Assembly (NCBI GenBank): GCA_030066475.1
Contig: JASJBO010000200.1
Location: forward strand, 1-10,461
Origin: Myxococcota bacterium
Lineage (GTDB): Bacteria; Myxococcota_A; UBA9160; PR03
Reading direction: 5' to 3'
DNA: 10,461 bases
In this document: positions 1 to 7,663 of the stretch, one piece after another
Layout: every line of letters begins with the position of its first letter
Position numbering within the stretch: the stretch's first letter is position 1
Notes under the pieces: generated by a model
Told to the model about the DNA's origin: nothing
Databases searched by the model: none
The model's input: the letters and a program-made list of their open reading frames with translations, nothing else
Position numbers and translations under genes: made by a program

Positions 1-158
1 ACTTCGTTCGGCTTCGCCTCGCTGCGCGCGCCGGCTCCAAGGACTTCGTTCGGCTTCGCCTCACTGCGCGCGCCGGCTCCAAGGACTTCGTTCGGCTTCG
101 CCTCACTGCGCGCGCCGGCTCCAAGGACTTCGTTCGGCTTCGCCTCACTGCGCGCGCC
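1..158. repeat. 42-bp tandem repeat, 3.8 copies
   Basis: Units run 1-42, 43-84 and 85-126, with a partial fourth unit at 127-158 (32 bases). Units 2-4 are identical over their shared length. Unit 1 differs only at its 21st base (G instead of A). The unit contains TTCGTTCGGCTTCGCCTC followed by a GC-alternating CGCGCGCC core. The block begins at the window edge, so the array may continue upstream. It lies 3' of the minus-strand SDR gene. The period is a multiple of three, so a reading frame could run through it, but no start-to-stop gene is visible here. There are no variable spacers. It is most likely an extragenic GC-rich repeat of the kind scattered through large GC-rich genomes. Confidence 0.93.
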
Positions 159-269
159 TTTCGGGCGCTTGCAGGGTCCTTGCAGGATACTCGACTAGGA
201 GCCCGCGCGGCAGAAAGCCCGTGCAAGCGCCCGGAGGGCGCGCGCAGCGAGCCGCAGGCGAGCGAAGCC
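136..269. repeat. Long inverted repeat 3' of the SDR gene (possible terminator or REP-like element)
   Basis: The arm at 151-173 pairs with 222-244: 23 bases with two mismatches, around a 48-base loop. The pairing extends outward, because 136-150 (tail of the last tandem unit) is complementary to 245-269 apart from a 10-base insertion in the right arm. The right arm is therefore a diverged copy of the left repeat in opposite orientation. It begins 7 bases past the minus-strand SDR stop codon, so a transcript of that gene would fold here. There is no T tract, so intrinsic termination is uncertain. Confidence 0.7.
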
Positions 270-275
270 CATCAG

Positions 276-785
276 CTAGGCCATGAAGAGGCCGCCGTTG
301 ACGTCCAGGGCGACGCCGTTGATGTAGGACGCCTCGTCCGAGGCGAGGAAGGCGATGGCGGCGGCCTGCTCCTCGGGGCTCGACAGGCGCTTGATCGGCA
401 TGAAGTACTGGTAGGCGGCGACGCGCCCGCGGCGCGCCTCGGCCTCCGCCTCGTCGGGAGCGCGGCGCGGGCCGCCCGCGCGGATCATCGGCGTGTCGAC
501 GCCGCCCGGGCAGATCGCGTTGAGCCGGACGCCGAGCTCCGCCTCGGCCCGGGCCGCGAGCTCCCCGACGGCTGCGCTCTCGGAGACGTCGCAGGCGAAG
601 CCGGCCCCACGGCCTCCGGCTTCCCCGAGCGCCGCGGCGGTCGCCTCGGCGCCCGGCCCGTCGCGGTCCACGGCGGCCACCGCGGCCCCCTCGGCGCCGA
701 GGCGTCGCGCCGTGGCGCGCCCGCTGCCGCTCGCGGCGCCCGTCACGAGCGCGGTGCGGCCGGCGAAGCGTAGGGGAGCCGACAT
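276..785 (-). pseudogene. Short-chain dehydrogenase/reductase with in-frame loss of the catalytic core
   Basis: The frame encodes 169 residues from the ATG at 785; members of the family usually have about 250. The N-terminal Rossmann half is clear: the glycine motif TGAASGSG at residues 15-22, an acidic end of beta-2 (VDRD, 39-42) and the CDV motif at 65-67. The C-terminal half is also clear: LNAICPGGVDTPM at 88-100, then PEEQAAAIAFLASDEASYI and a final VNGG. Between residues 85 and 86 (DNA about 528-535) the chain jumps from AEAELG straight to VRLNAICPGG. About 85 residues are missing, including the NNAG motif, the catalytic Ser and the YxxxK pair. It cannot be an active SDR oxidoreductase and is probably a decaying gene held open by chance. 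An upstream TTG at 845 would add 20 residues, but the MSAPLRFAGRTALVTG start fits the family better. No strong ribosome-binding site is seen. Confidence 0.85.
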
Positions 786-822
786 GAGCGCGCGGAGCCA
801 GCCGAAGGACCCCCGCCCGTGC

Positions 823-851
823 TTGCCCTGCGGGAATTTGTCCAATACTCT
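823..851 (+). promoter_or_regulatory. Candidate sigma-70-type promoter of the alaC-hom-thrC-ribE operon
   Basis: TTGCCC (823-828) and TACTCT (846-851) are separated by 17 bases, 61 bases before the GTG of alaC. The same -10 hexamer precedes two other plus-strand genes in this window at similar geometry (5511-5516 and 8508-8513). This recurrence supports it more than its match to the E. coli consensus, which is only moderate at the -10. Confidence 0.45.
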
Positions 852-856
852 TCAGC

Positions 857-886
857 AGTTAGGGCACCGAACTCCCGCCTCGTCAA
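857..886 (-). promoter_or_regulatory. Weak candidate promoter for the minus-strand SDR
   Basis: On the minus strand a TTGACG hexamer (886-881) is a good -35 match. It is followed after 18 bases by CTAACT (862-857), which is a poor -10. It would face away from the alaC promoter, making the roughly 130 bp between the two genes a divergent control region. This rests on hexamer similarity alone. Confidence 0.25.
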
Positions 887-912
887 CCCTCGCCCCGCTG
901 GGAAGAGCGACT

Positions 913-2109
913 GTGGTGCGCCACGACTTCCACAAGCTGCGCCGACTCCCCCCCTACGTGTTCGCCGAGGTGACCGAGCTGCTGGCCGCTGCGCGCCGGC
1001 GCGGCGAGGACGTGATCGACCTGGGGATGGGCAACCCGGACCTGCCGACCCCCACCCACGTGGTCGACAAGATCTGCGAGGCCGCGCGCAACCCGCGCAC
1101 GCACCGCTACTCCAGCTCGCGCGGCGTGCCCAACCTGCGCGCGGCGATCAGCGAGTGGTACCAGCGCAACCACGCCGTCGAGGTCGATCCCGACGGCGAG
1201 GCGATCGCCGTGATCGGGAGCAAGGAGGGCCTGTCGCACTTCGTGCTGATGACGATCGGACCCGGCGACGTCGTGATGTGTCCCGACCCGGCCTATCCGA
1301 TCCACCAGTACTCGGTGATCATCGCCGGCGGCGACCTGCGCCTGGTGCCGATGGGTCCCGACGCGGACTTCTTCGAGAACCTCGAGCGGGCGATGGCACG
1401 CACCTGGCCGCAGCCCAAGATGCTGCTGGTGTCGTTCCCGCACAACCCGACCACCCAGGTGGTGGACCTCCAGTACCTGGCGCGCATCGTCGAGTTCGCG
1501 CGCGCGCACGACCTGATGGTGCTGCACGACTTCGCCTACGCCGAGGTCTGCTTCGACGGCTACCGCCCGCCCAGCATCCTGCAGGTGCCGGGGGCGAAGG
1601 ACGTCGCGATCGAGTTCGGCTCGCTCTCGAAGAGCCACTCGATGGCGGGCTGGCGCGTGGGCTTCGCCGCGGGCAACCGCGACATGATCCACGCGCTGTC
1701 GCGCATCAAGAGCTACCTCGACTACGGCATCCCCACGCCGATCCAGGTCGGGGCGATCACGGCGCTGCGCGGCCGGCAGGACTGCGTCCAGGAGGCCGCG
1801 GACGTCTACCGCGAGCGCCGCGACGCCCTGATCGACGGGCTGGCGGCGCCCGGCCCGGGCTCGTGGAAGATCGACAAGCCGCTCGCGACCATGTTCGTCT
1901 GGGCCCCGATCCCGGAGCCGCTGCGCGCGATGGGCTCGCTCGAGTTCTCGAAGCGCCTGATCCAGGAGGCCGGCGTCGCGGTCTCGCCCGGCGTGGGCTT
2001 CGGCGACATGGGCGAGGGCTACGTCCGCTTCGCCCTGGTCGAGAACCGCCACCGGATCCGGCAGGGGGTGCGCGGCATCCGCCGCTTCCTGCGCGAGCAG
2101 ATCGGATGA
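913..2109 (+). CDS. alaC: Alanine transaminase AlaC-type PLP aminotransferase
   Basis: This is a class I/II (fold type I) PLP aminotransferase of 398 residues. It closely follows the AlaC/YfdZ group, which converts pyruvate and glutamate to alanine and 2-oxoglutarate. Family landmarks are [14 protein letters not shown] near the N-terminus, [54 protein letters not shown] and [12 protein letters not shown]. In the last of these Lys240 is the predicted Schiff-base lysine. The C-terminus has [23 protein letters not shown] with the carboxylate-binding Arg. The start is the GTG at 913 (a second GTG follows at 916), preceded by GGGAAG about 7 bases upstream. The longer open frame upstream is antisense to the SDR and is not part of the protein. 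The stop overlaps the hom start (ATGA), so translation is coupled. LL-diaminopimelate or aspartate aminotransferases are more distant alternatives. Confidence 0.93.
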   Translation: MVRHDFHKLRRLPPYVFAEVTELLAAARRRGEDVIDLGMGNPDLPTPTHVVDKICEAARNPRTHRYSSSRGVPNLRAAISEWYQRNHAVEVDPDGEAIAVIGSKEGLSHFVLMTIGPGDVVMCPDPAYPIHQYSVIIAGGDLRLVPMGPDADFFENLERAMARTWPQPKMLLVSFPHNPTTQVVDLQYLARIVEFARAHDLMVLHDFAYAEVCFDGYRPPSILQVPGAKDVAIEFGSLSKSHSMAGWRVGFAAGNRDMIHALSRIKSYLDYGIPTPIQVGAITALRGRQDCVQEAADVYRERRDALIDGLAAPGPGSWKIDKPLATMFVWAPIPEPLRAMGSLEFSKRLIQEAGVAVSPGVGFGDMGEGYVRFALVENRHRIRQGVRGIRRFLREQIG

Positions 2110-3434
2110 GCGAGGCCCTCGGCGTCGGCCTGATCGGGCTCGGGACGATCGGCACGGGGGTCGCCAAGGTGCTGGCCTCCAACGCCGAGGTGATCGCCCA
2201 GCGGCTGGGCTTCCCGCTGCGCCTGGTGCGGGTGGCCGACCTCGATCTCGAGCGCGACCGCGGCGTCGACCTCTCGGGCGTGCGCTTCGACGCCGACGCC
2301 GAGGGGCTGGTGGACGACCCCGCCGTGCACCTGGTGGTCGAGCTGATCGGCGGCTACGGGCCCGCGCGCCAGCTGATGCTGCGCGCGCTCGAGCGCGGCA
2401 AGCCGGTGGTCACGGCCAACAAGGCGCTGCTGGCGCTGCACGGGGCCGAGATCTTCGCCGCGGCGCGGAGCGGCGGCACCGACGTGGCCTTCGAGGCGGC
2501 CGTGGGTGGCGGCATCCCGATCCTGCGCGCGCTGCGCGAGGGCCTGGCGGCCAACCGGATCCAGAGCGTGCACGGCATCATCAACGGCACCACCAACTAC
2601 GTCCTCACCCAGATGGAGGAGGGCGGCGAGCCGTTCGAGGTGGTGCTGAAGCGCGCCCAGGAGCTGGGCTACGCCGAGGCCGACCCGACCTTCGACGTGG
2701 ACGGCATCGACGCCGCCCACAAGATCACGCTGCTCGCGGCGATGGCGTTCGGCGCCGAGCTCACCTTCAAGGAGGTGCCGACCGAGGGCATCGGCAACAT
2801 CCAGCCGCTCGACCTCGAGGCAGCCCGCGAGTTCGGCTACCGGGTGAAGCTGCTCGGCATCACCAAGCTGCGCACCGAGGCGGACGGCACCGAGCGCGTC
2901 GAGGTGCGGGTCCACCCCACCATGATCCCGGCCGCCAGCCTGCTGGCGAAGGTCGACGGCGCCATGAACGCGGTGGAGGTGAGCGGGGACGCGGTGGGGC
3001 CGACGCTCTACTACGGCGCCGGGGCGGGCGAGCTGCCCACCGCGAGCGCCGTGGTGGGAGACCTGATCGAGCTGGCGCGCGACGTGCGCAGCGGCCGGGC
3101 GGGCCGCGTGCCGCCGCTCTCGTACCTGCCCGAGGAGCTGGTGCCCAAGCCCCTGGTGCCGCTGGGAGAGCTCCACGCGCGCTGCTACCTGTGCTTCACG
3201 GCGCTCGATCGCCCGCGGGTGCTCTCGCACATCGGCGGCATCCTGGGCGAGCACGAGATCTCGATCGAGTCGGTGATCCAGAAGGGGAGGGGGCACTCGG
3301 GCGAGTCGGTGCCGGTGGTGATGCTCACGCATCCGGCCGGCGAGTCGGCGGTGCGCCTGGCTCTCGAGGAGATCGACCGGCTGCCGGACGTGACGGCACC
3401 GACGCGGCTGATCCGCATCGAGGAGGACCTCTGA
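2106..3434 (+). CDS. hom: Homoserine dehydrogenase with C-terminal ACT domain
   Basis: This 442-residue enzyme catalyses NAD(P)H-dependent reduction of aspartate semialdehyde to homoserine, the branch step toward threonine and methionine. The N-terminal Rossmann domain (about residues 5-125) starts with [11 protein letters not shown] and includes TANKALLA. The catalytic domain (about 130-325) has [35 protein letters not shown] and [16 protein letters not shown]. The tail from about residue 360 is an ACT domain, the usual site of threonine feedback, ending in SIESVIQKG. The length matches the monofunctional ACT-bearing class; no aspartokinase is fused. One oddity: the ACT signature DRPGVL reads DRPRVL, with Arg371 (CGG codon at 3216) replacing the conserved loop glycine. 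The ATG overlaps the alaC stop by 4 bp. It is in the same operon as thrC, 2 bp downstream. Confidence 0.96.
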   Translation: MSEALGVGLIGLGTIGTGVAKVLASNAEVIAQRLGFPLRLVRVADLDLERDRGVDLSGVRFDADAEGLVDDPAVHLVVELIGGYGPARQLMLRALERGKPVVTANKALLALHGAEIFAAARSGGTDVAFEAAVGGGIPILRALREGLAANRIQSVHGIINGTTNYVLTQMEEGGEPFEVVLKRAQELGYAEADPTFDVDGIDAAHKITLLAAMAFGAELTFKEVPTEGIGNIQPLDLEAAREFGYRVKLLGITKLRTEADGTERVEVRVHPTMIPAASLLAKVDGAMNAVEVSGDAVGPTLYYGAGAGELPTASAVVGDLIELARDVRSGRAGRVPPLSYLPEELVPKPLVPLGELHARCYLCFTALDRPRVLSHIGGILGEHEISIESVIQKGRGHSGESVPVVMLTHPAGESAVRLALEEIDRLPDVTAPTRLIRIEEDL

Positions 3435-3436
3435 CC

Positions 3437-4786
3437 ATGGTCGACAAGCCGGCCCACCGCGCCTGGTTCGAGTCCATCCACGACTCTTCGGAGCGCTATC
3501 CGCTCGACGACGTCGTCTACACCTCGAGCGACGGCAGCCTGCTCCAGGTCGTCCACGACATGGACGAGCTGCGCAAGACCCCGGCCGACGAGTGGAAGCA
3601 GCGCTTCCAGGAGCGCGCCCACCGCAACGAGTGGCCCTACGGCTCGGGCGTCTGGGGTCTCAAGGAATGGGTGTGCCCCGAGATCGACAACGAGAACGTC
3701 GTGTCGATGTACGAGGGCAACAGCAACCTGTTCTGGGCCGAGCGCTACGGCCGCGAGATCGGCGTCGAGGACCTCTGGATCAAGCTCTGCGGCAACTCCC
3801 ACACCGGCTCGTTCAAGGACCTCGGCATGACCGTCCTGGTCTCGATGGTCAAGGAGATGATCGCGCGCGGGAAGCCGGTGCGCGCCGTGGCGTGCGCCTC
3901 CACCGGCGACACGTCGGCGGCGCTCTCGGCCTACGCGGCCGCCGCCGGCATCCCGGCCATCGTGTTCCTGCCGCGCGGCAAGGTCTCGATCGCGCAGCTG
4001 ATCCAGCCGGTTGCGAACGGCGCCATCGTGTTCCAGCTCGACACCGACTTCGACGGCTGCATGGAGATCGTCAAGCAGGTGGCCGAGCGCGACGGCATCT
4101 ACCTGGCCAACTCGATGAACAGCCTGCGCATCGAGGGCCAGAAGACCGTCGGGATCGAGGTGATCCGGCAGTCCGACTGGGAGGTGCCCGACTGGATCGT
4201 GATCCCGGGCGGCAACCTCGGCAACGTCTCGGCGCTCGCCAAGGGCATCGACATGCTGGTGGAGCTCGGGCTGGTGCAGCGGCGCCCGCGCATCTGCCTG
4301 GCGCAGGCCGAGAACGCCAACCCGCTCTACCGCTCGTACATGAAGGGCTTCCGCGTGTTCGAGCCGATCCACGCCCAGACCACGCTGGCCTCGGCGATCC
4401 AGATCGGGAACCCGGTGTCGCAGGAGAAGGCGATCGCGGCGCTCCAGGCCTACGACGGCGTCGTGGAGCAGGCCAGCGAGCAGGAGCTGGTGGACGCCAC
4501 CGTCCACGCCGACCGCACCGGGCTGTTCAACTGCCCGCACACGGGCGTGGCGCTGGCGGCGCTGCGCAAGCTGGTGGAGCGCGGCGAGGTGCGCGTGGAC
4601 GACCGGGTGGTGGTGGTGTCCACCGCACACGGGCTCAAGTTCGTGGACTACAAGGTCAAGTACCACAAGCTCGAGCTCGAGGGCATCGACTCCGAGTTCG
4701 CCAATCCGCCGATCGAGCTGCCGGCCGACTACGGAGCGGTGCGCGAGCACATGCTGCGCGAGATCGACCGCCGCTTCCCGGCCTGA
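3437..4786 (+). CDS. thrC: Threonine synthase, plant-like long form
   Basis: This 449-residue fold type II PLP enzyme converts O-phosphohomoserine to threonine. Motifs in order are [31 protein letters not shown] (PLP-binding Lys127), [51 protein letters not shown] (phosphate-binding glycine loop), [14 protein letters not shown] and [11 protein letters not shown]. From memory these blocks and their spacing resemble plastid plant threonine synthases far more than the E. coli ThrC type. That includes an N-terminal section of about 90 residues before the [11 protein letters not shown] block. Plant enzymes are activated by S-adenosylmethionine; whether this one is cannot be read from the sequence. 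The ATG has a strong AGGAGG (3421-3426) ten bases upstream, lying inside the end of hom. Homoserine kinase, which makes its substrate, is not in the window. Confidence 0.96.
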   Translation: MVDKPAHRAWFESIHDSSERYPLDDVVYTSSDGSLLQVVHDMDELRKTPADEWKQRFQERAHRNEWPYGSGVWGLKEWVCPEIDNENVVSMYEGNSNLFWAERYGREIGVEDLWIKLCGNSHTGSFKDLGMTVLVSMVKEMIARGKPVRAVACASTGDTSAALSAYAAAAGIPAIVFLPRGKVSIAQLIQPVANGAIVFQLDTDFDGCMEIVKQVAERDGIYLANSMNSLRIEGQKTVGIEVIRQSDWEVPDWIVIPGGNLGNVSALAKGIDMLVELGLVQRRPRICLAQAENANPLYRSYMKGFRVFEPIHAQTTLASAIQIGNPVSQEKAIAALQAYDGVVEQASEQELVDATVHADRTGLFNCPHTGVALAALRKLVERGEVRVDDRVVVVSTAHGLKFVDYKVKYHKLELEGIDSEFANPPIELPADYGAVREHMLREIDRRFPA

Positions 4787-4790
4787 GCCC

Positions 4791-5423
4791 GTGTTCACCG
4801 GCATCGTCGAGGCCGTGGGACGTGTCGCGTCGCTCGAGCGCGACGGCGAGCTGGTCCGTCTCCAGGTCGAGGTGCCCGAGATCGCGGACGAGGTCGCGCT
4901 CGGCGACAGCGTCGCGGTCAACGGCACCTGTCTCACGGTGACCGGGGCCGAGCGGGGTCGCGTCCACTTCGACGCGGTGCGCGAGACGATGGAGCGCACC
5001 TCGCTGGGTGACCTCGCCGTCGGCGGCGTCGTGAACCTGGAGCGCGCGATGCGCGCCGACGGTCGCCTCGACGGCCACATCGTGCAGGGCCACGTCGACA
5101 CCACCGGCCGCGTGCGCGCCCTCGAGCGTCGGGGCGACGACGTGCGCTTCGCGGTCGACTGCGACGCCGAGTTCGCCCGTCAGCTCGTGCCGAAGGGCTC
5201 GATCGCCATCGACGGCGTGTCGCTGACGCTGGTAGCCGTCGAGGACACGGGCTTCGACGTCGCCCTGATCCCGCACACCCTGGCCGAGACCAACCTCGGC
5301 GGCCGCCGGCCGGGGGACCGGGTGAACCTCGAGGCGGACGTGCTCGGCAAGTACGTGCTCCGCTACCTCGACCGCATCCTCGGCGAGGGCGGGGCGGCCA
5401 CCCTGCTCAAGAAGCGCCCCTGA
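4791..5423 (+). CDS. ribE: Riboflavin synthase (alpha subunit)
   Basis: This 210-residue protein catalyses dismutation of two 6,7-dimethyl-8-ribityllumazines to riboflavin. It has two tandem lumazine-binding barrels. Barrel 1 opens with the invariant MFTGIVEAVG and has VNGTCLTV, RETMERTSLGDL and VNLERAM. The repeat unit GHIVQGHVDTTGRV starts barrel 2, which has KGSIAIDGVSLTL, IPHTLAETNLG and VNLEADVLGKYV. Length and motifs are those of a complete enzyme. The start is a GTG 4 bp after the thrC stop, with no visible Shine-Dalgarno, so it probably relies on re-initiation after thrC. None of the usual partners (ribD, ribBA, ribH) is adjacent, so ribE has apparently become attached to the threonine operon. 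Nothing resembling an FMN riboswitch precedes it. Confidence 0.95.
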   Translation: MFTGIVEAVGRVASLERDGELVRLQVEVPEIADEVALGDSVAVNGTCLTVTGAERGRVHFDAVRETMERTSLGDLAVGGVVNLERAMRADGRLDGHIVQGHVDTTGRVRALERRGDDVRFAVDCDAEFARQLVPKGSIAIDGVSLTLVAVEDTGFDVALIPHTLAETNLGGRRPGDRVNLEADVLGKYVLRYLDRILGEGGAATLLKKRP

Positions 5424-5424
5424 C

Positions 5425-5508
5425 CTCCAGCTCTTCAAGGGCAACGACCGCTCCCAGTACGGCTCGGCCGAGGACTTCTGGTACTTCCTGTTCGACTGGT
5501 TCTTCTGA
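5425..5508 (+). pseudogene. Orphan 3' end of a lost gene (27 codons, no start)
   Basis: In the frame shifted one base from ribE, 27 sense codons run to a TGA at 5506-5508. All 27 third positions are G or C, and the peptide is aromatic-rich, ending FWYFLFDWFF. This looks like a genuine protein C-terminus rather than random intergenic DNA. Reading upstream in that frame, the last stop is at 5323-5325, and no ATG, GTG or TTG codon lies between it and the fragment. It therefore has no start of its own. The likeliest history is that the body of a gene once following ribE was deleted, leaving its tail fused one base after the ribE stop. I do not recognise the parent family. The -35 of the next gene lies inside it. 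Confidence 0.55.
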
Positions 5509-5516
5509 AGTACTCT
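5488..5516 (+). promoter_or_regulatory. Candidate promoter of the tandem thioredoxin-fold gene
   Basis: CTGTTC (5488-5493) and TACTCT (5511-5516) are 17 bases apart. The -10 ends 21 bases before the GTG, leaving a short leader that contains AGGAGG at 5523-5528. The -10 hexamer is identical to those at 846-851 and 8508-8513. The -35 is weak. Confidence 0.4.
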
Positions 5517-5537
5517 CTCTCCAGGAGGAACCAGACC

Positions 5538-6233
5538 GTGATCCGACCCCTCGACGTCGCCAGCTCCCTGCTCTCCACCGTGGTGCGCGCCGCCGCCGGC
5601 GTCCGCGTCGAGAAGCTGGGGGCGCGTCCCGAGAAGCCGCTCGAGCTCTACGAGTTCGAGAGCTGCCCGTTCTGCCGCAAGGTGCGCGAGGCGCTGTCGG
5701 CGCTCGACCTCGAGGCGTTCGTGCATCCCTGCCCCAAGGGTGGCACCCGCTACCGGCCGTTCGTGCGCGTTCAGGGCGGGCGCGAGCAGTTCCCGTACCT
5801 GGTGGATCCCAACACCGGCAAGGCGATGTACGAGTCGGACGAGATCGTGCGCACCCTGTTCGAGCAGTACGGCGACGGGCCGGTGCCGCGCCTGCTGGCG
5901 GGCGGGCCGCTCAACGATGCCAGCGGGATGCTGGCGAGCGCGGTGCGTCTGGGCCTCGGCACCAACGTGCGGCCTTCGCGCGAGCCGGCGGAGCCGCTCG
6001 AGCTCTGGAGCTTCGAGGCATCCCCTTTCTGTCGCATCGTGAGGGAGGCCCTGTGCAGCCTGGAGATCCCGTACCGGCTGCACAACGTGGCCCAGGGCAG
6101 TCCGAGCCGCGCCGCCTTCGTCGAGCGCTCCGGCAAGATGATGGTTCCCTACCTGGTCGACCCGAATACGCAGGTCGAGCTGTTCGAGTCCGCCGACATC
6201 GTGGCCTACCTGGAGCGGACCTACGCCGCGTAG
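5538..6233 (+). CDS. Tandem GST-N/glutaredoxin-fold protein (two thioredoxin-like domains)
   Basis: The protein has 231 residues with two homologous thioredoxin-fold halves. Domain 1 (about 34-112) has CPFC at 43-46 and the cis-proline segment FPYLVDPNTG with Pro86. Domain 2 (about 152-230) has SPFC at 162-165 and VPYLVDPNTQ. Both end with an S-D-I/A-D-I-V type helix (YESDEIVRTLFE, FESADIVAYLE), as in GST N-terminal domains. The linker (113-151) lacks the all-helical GST C-domain. A hydrophobic stretch near residues 7-20 is too weak to call a signal or membrane anchor. It is probably a cytoplasmic thiol-disulfide or glutathione-dependent protein; the substrate is unknown. In domain 2 the first cysteine is Ser162, so only domain 1 can do dithiol chemistry. 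GTG start, with AGGAGG 9 bases upstream. It stands alone, convergent with mgtE. Confidence 0.85.
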   Translation: MIRPLDVASSLLSTVVRAAAGVRVEKLGARPEKPLELYEFESCPFCRKVREALSALDLEAFVHPCPKGGTRYRPFVRVQGGREQFPYLVDPNTGKAMYESDEIVRTLFEQYGDGPVPRLLAGGPLNDASGMLASAVRLGLGTNVRPSREPAEPLELWSFEASPFCRIVREALCSLEIPYRLHNVAQGSPSRAAFVERSGKMMVPYLVDPNTQVELFESADIVAYLERTYAA

Positions 6234-6298
6234 CGCGGGCGCGTCACCCCAGTGTTCTCGCGGCACCCGGTCCCGGGGCGGCGCGCGCGTCTCCGGGC

Positions 6299-7657
6299 TC
6301 AGACGAGCCGATCGAGCATCACGGTCGCGATGCCCAGGAAGGTGAAGAAGGCGCACGCATCGGTGAAGGCGGTGACGATCACGTGGGAGCCCAGCGCCGG
6401 ATCCTGGCGGGCGGCCTTCAGCACCAGGGGCACGGCCGATCCCACCAGGCACGCGACGGTCATGCTGATCCCCATCGACGCGAACACCACGAGCCCGAGC
6501 TGGGGCGTGCGGCCCCAGTAGTACGCGACGGCGGCCGCCAGCGCGCCGGTGGCGGCTCCCACCACCACGCCCACCACGAACTCCTTGCCGACCGCGCGCA
6601 CGGCGCTCGAGAACTCGAGCTCGCCGAGCGCGATGCCGCGCGTCACGACCGTCAGCGCCTGCGAGCCGGCGTTGCCCGCGAGGCCCGCGACCACGGGCAT
6701 GAACACGGCGAGCGTCACGAGCTGCTCGATCGTGCCCTGGAACATCCCCACGATCCAGGCCGCGAGGAACGCCGTAGCCAGGTTCACCACCATCCACGGC
6801 ATGCGACGCCGCACCGACAGGTGCACGGGGCTGAAGACGCGGTCCTCCTCGGAGAGCCCCGCGAGGTGGTAGATGTCCTCGGTCGCCTCTTCCTGGATGA
6901 CGTCGATCACGTCGTCGACGGTGATGACGCCGAGCATGCGGCCGTTCGGGTCGGTGACCGGCACCGCGAGCAGGTTGTAGCGGGCCACCAGGGCGGCGAC
7001 CTCCTCCTGGTCGGTGTCGGCGCCGACGCGGATCGGGTCGCGGATCATCACCTCGCCGCAGGGCCGGTCGGGCGCCGTGGTCACCAGCCGGCGGATCGGC
7101 ACCACGCCCTGGAGCGCGCCCTCGTCGTCGACCACGTAGAGGTAGAGGATCGACTCGGCGTCCTCGCCGGTGCCGCGCGCGCGGATGTGATCGATCGCCT
7201 CCTGCGCGGTCATCTTCGCGTCGAGGGCCACGTAGTCCGTGGTCATCACGCGGCCCGCGCTGTCCTCCGGGTACAGCTCGATCTTGCGCAGGTCGCGGCG
7301 GCGCTCCTCGGGCAGGAGGTCCACCACCGAATCGCGCCGCTCCTCGGGGAGCTCCTCGACCAGCAGCAGCATGTCGTCGATCTCGAGCCGGGCCAGCACC
7401 GCCGCCAGGCGCGAGTCGCCGAGTGCGTCGACGACTTGGCGGAAGATGTCGGGCGGCAGCTCCGAGAGCGTGCTGGCCGCGCGGTGTTGGGCGAACAGCA
7501 GATCGACGACGGTGCGGATCTCGGAGGGCGTCAGGTTGGCGAGCAGCGGGCCCACGTCGGCCGGGTGCACGCGCTCGAGCAGGCGCCCGGCACGCAGCGT
7601 CGCACCGCTGGCAAGCAGGCGGCGCAGGATTCGCGTTGTGAGCTCGGGTGTCGCCAT
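6299..7657 (-). CDS. mgtE: Magnesium transporter MgtE
   Basis: This is a 452-residue homodimeric Mg2+ channel/transporter of the inner membrane. The N-terminal helical superhelix domain (about 1-130) has the LLPEERR and YPEDSAGRVMTTDYV signatures. A CBS pair follows (about 138-195 and 202-258), including AVPVTDPNGRMLGVITVDDV. A plug-helix region (about 260-285) leads to five membrane segments, near 288-307, 312-330, 357-380, 385-412 and 425-447. The pore signature PVVAGLAGNAGSQALTVVTRGIA (split over TM2 and the following loop) is intact. Asp433 in FTDACAFFTFLGIAT corresponds to the TM5 aspartate that binds Mg2+ in the T. thermophilus protein. In that protein the cytosolic domains sense Mg2+ and close the pore. 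Length is normal. The ATG at 7657 is the only sensible start; its GGAGG lies about 14 bases upstream, inside a predicted hairpin. Confidence 0.97.
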   Translation of the reverse strand: MATPELTTRILRRLLASGATLRAGRLLERVHPADVGPLLANLTPSEIRTVVDLLFAQHRAASTLSELPPDIFRQVVDALGDSRLAAVLARLEIDDMLLLVEELPEERRDSVVDLLPEERRRDLRKIELYPEDSAGRVMTTDYVALDAKMTAQEAIDHIRARGTGEDAESILYLYVVDDEGALQGVVPIRRLVTTAPDRPCGEVMIRDPIRVGADTDQEEVAALVARYNLLAVPVTDPNGRMLGVITVDDVIDVIQEEATEDIYHLAGLSEEDRVFSPVHLSVRRRMPWMVVNLATAFLAAWIVGMFQGTIEQLVTLAVFMPVVAGLAGNAGSQALTVVTRGIALGELEFSSAVRAVGKEFVVGVVVGAATGALAAAVAYYWGRTPQLGLVVFASMGISMTVACLVGSAVPLVLKAARQDPALGSHVIVTAFTDACAFFTFLGIATVMLDRLV

Positions 7658-7663
7658 CGCGAA

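Noticed and set aside
1..158. Possible CRISPR array
   Set aside because: The units are contiguous tandem copies with no unique spacers, and no cas genes are present.
180..773. Plus-strand open frame antisense to the SDR
   Set aside because: Composition is Arg/Gly/Ala shadow coding with no motif, and the minus strand has clear SDR signatures across the same bases.
883..2052. Long open frames antisense to alaC, hom and thrC (for example minus 883-2052, 2019-3332 and 3185-5104)
   Set aside because: They are low-complexity Arg/Ala/His-rich products of GC-rich antisense reading. The plus-strand proteins in the same DNA are complete, recognisable enzymes.
4787..4790. FMN riboswitch or separate promoter for ribE
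   Set aside because: Only 4 bases separate thrC and ribE, leaving no room for either.
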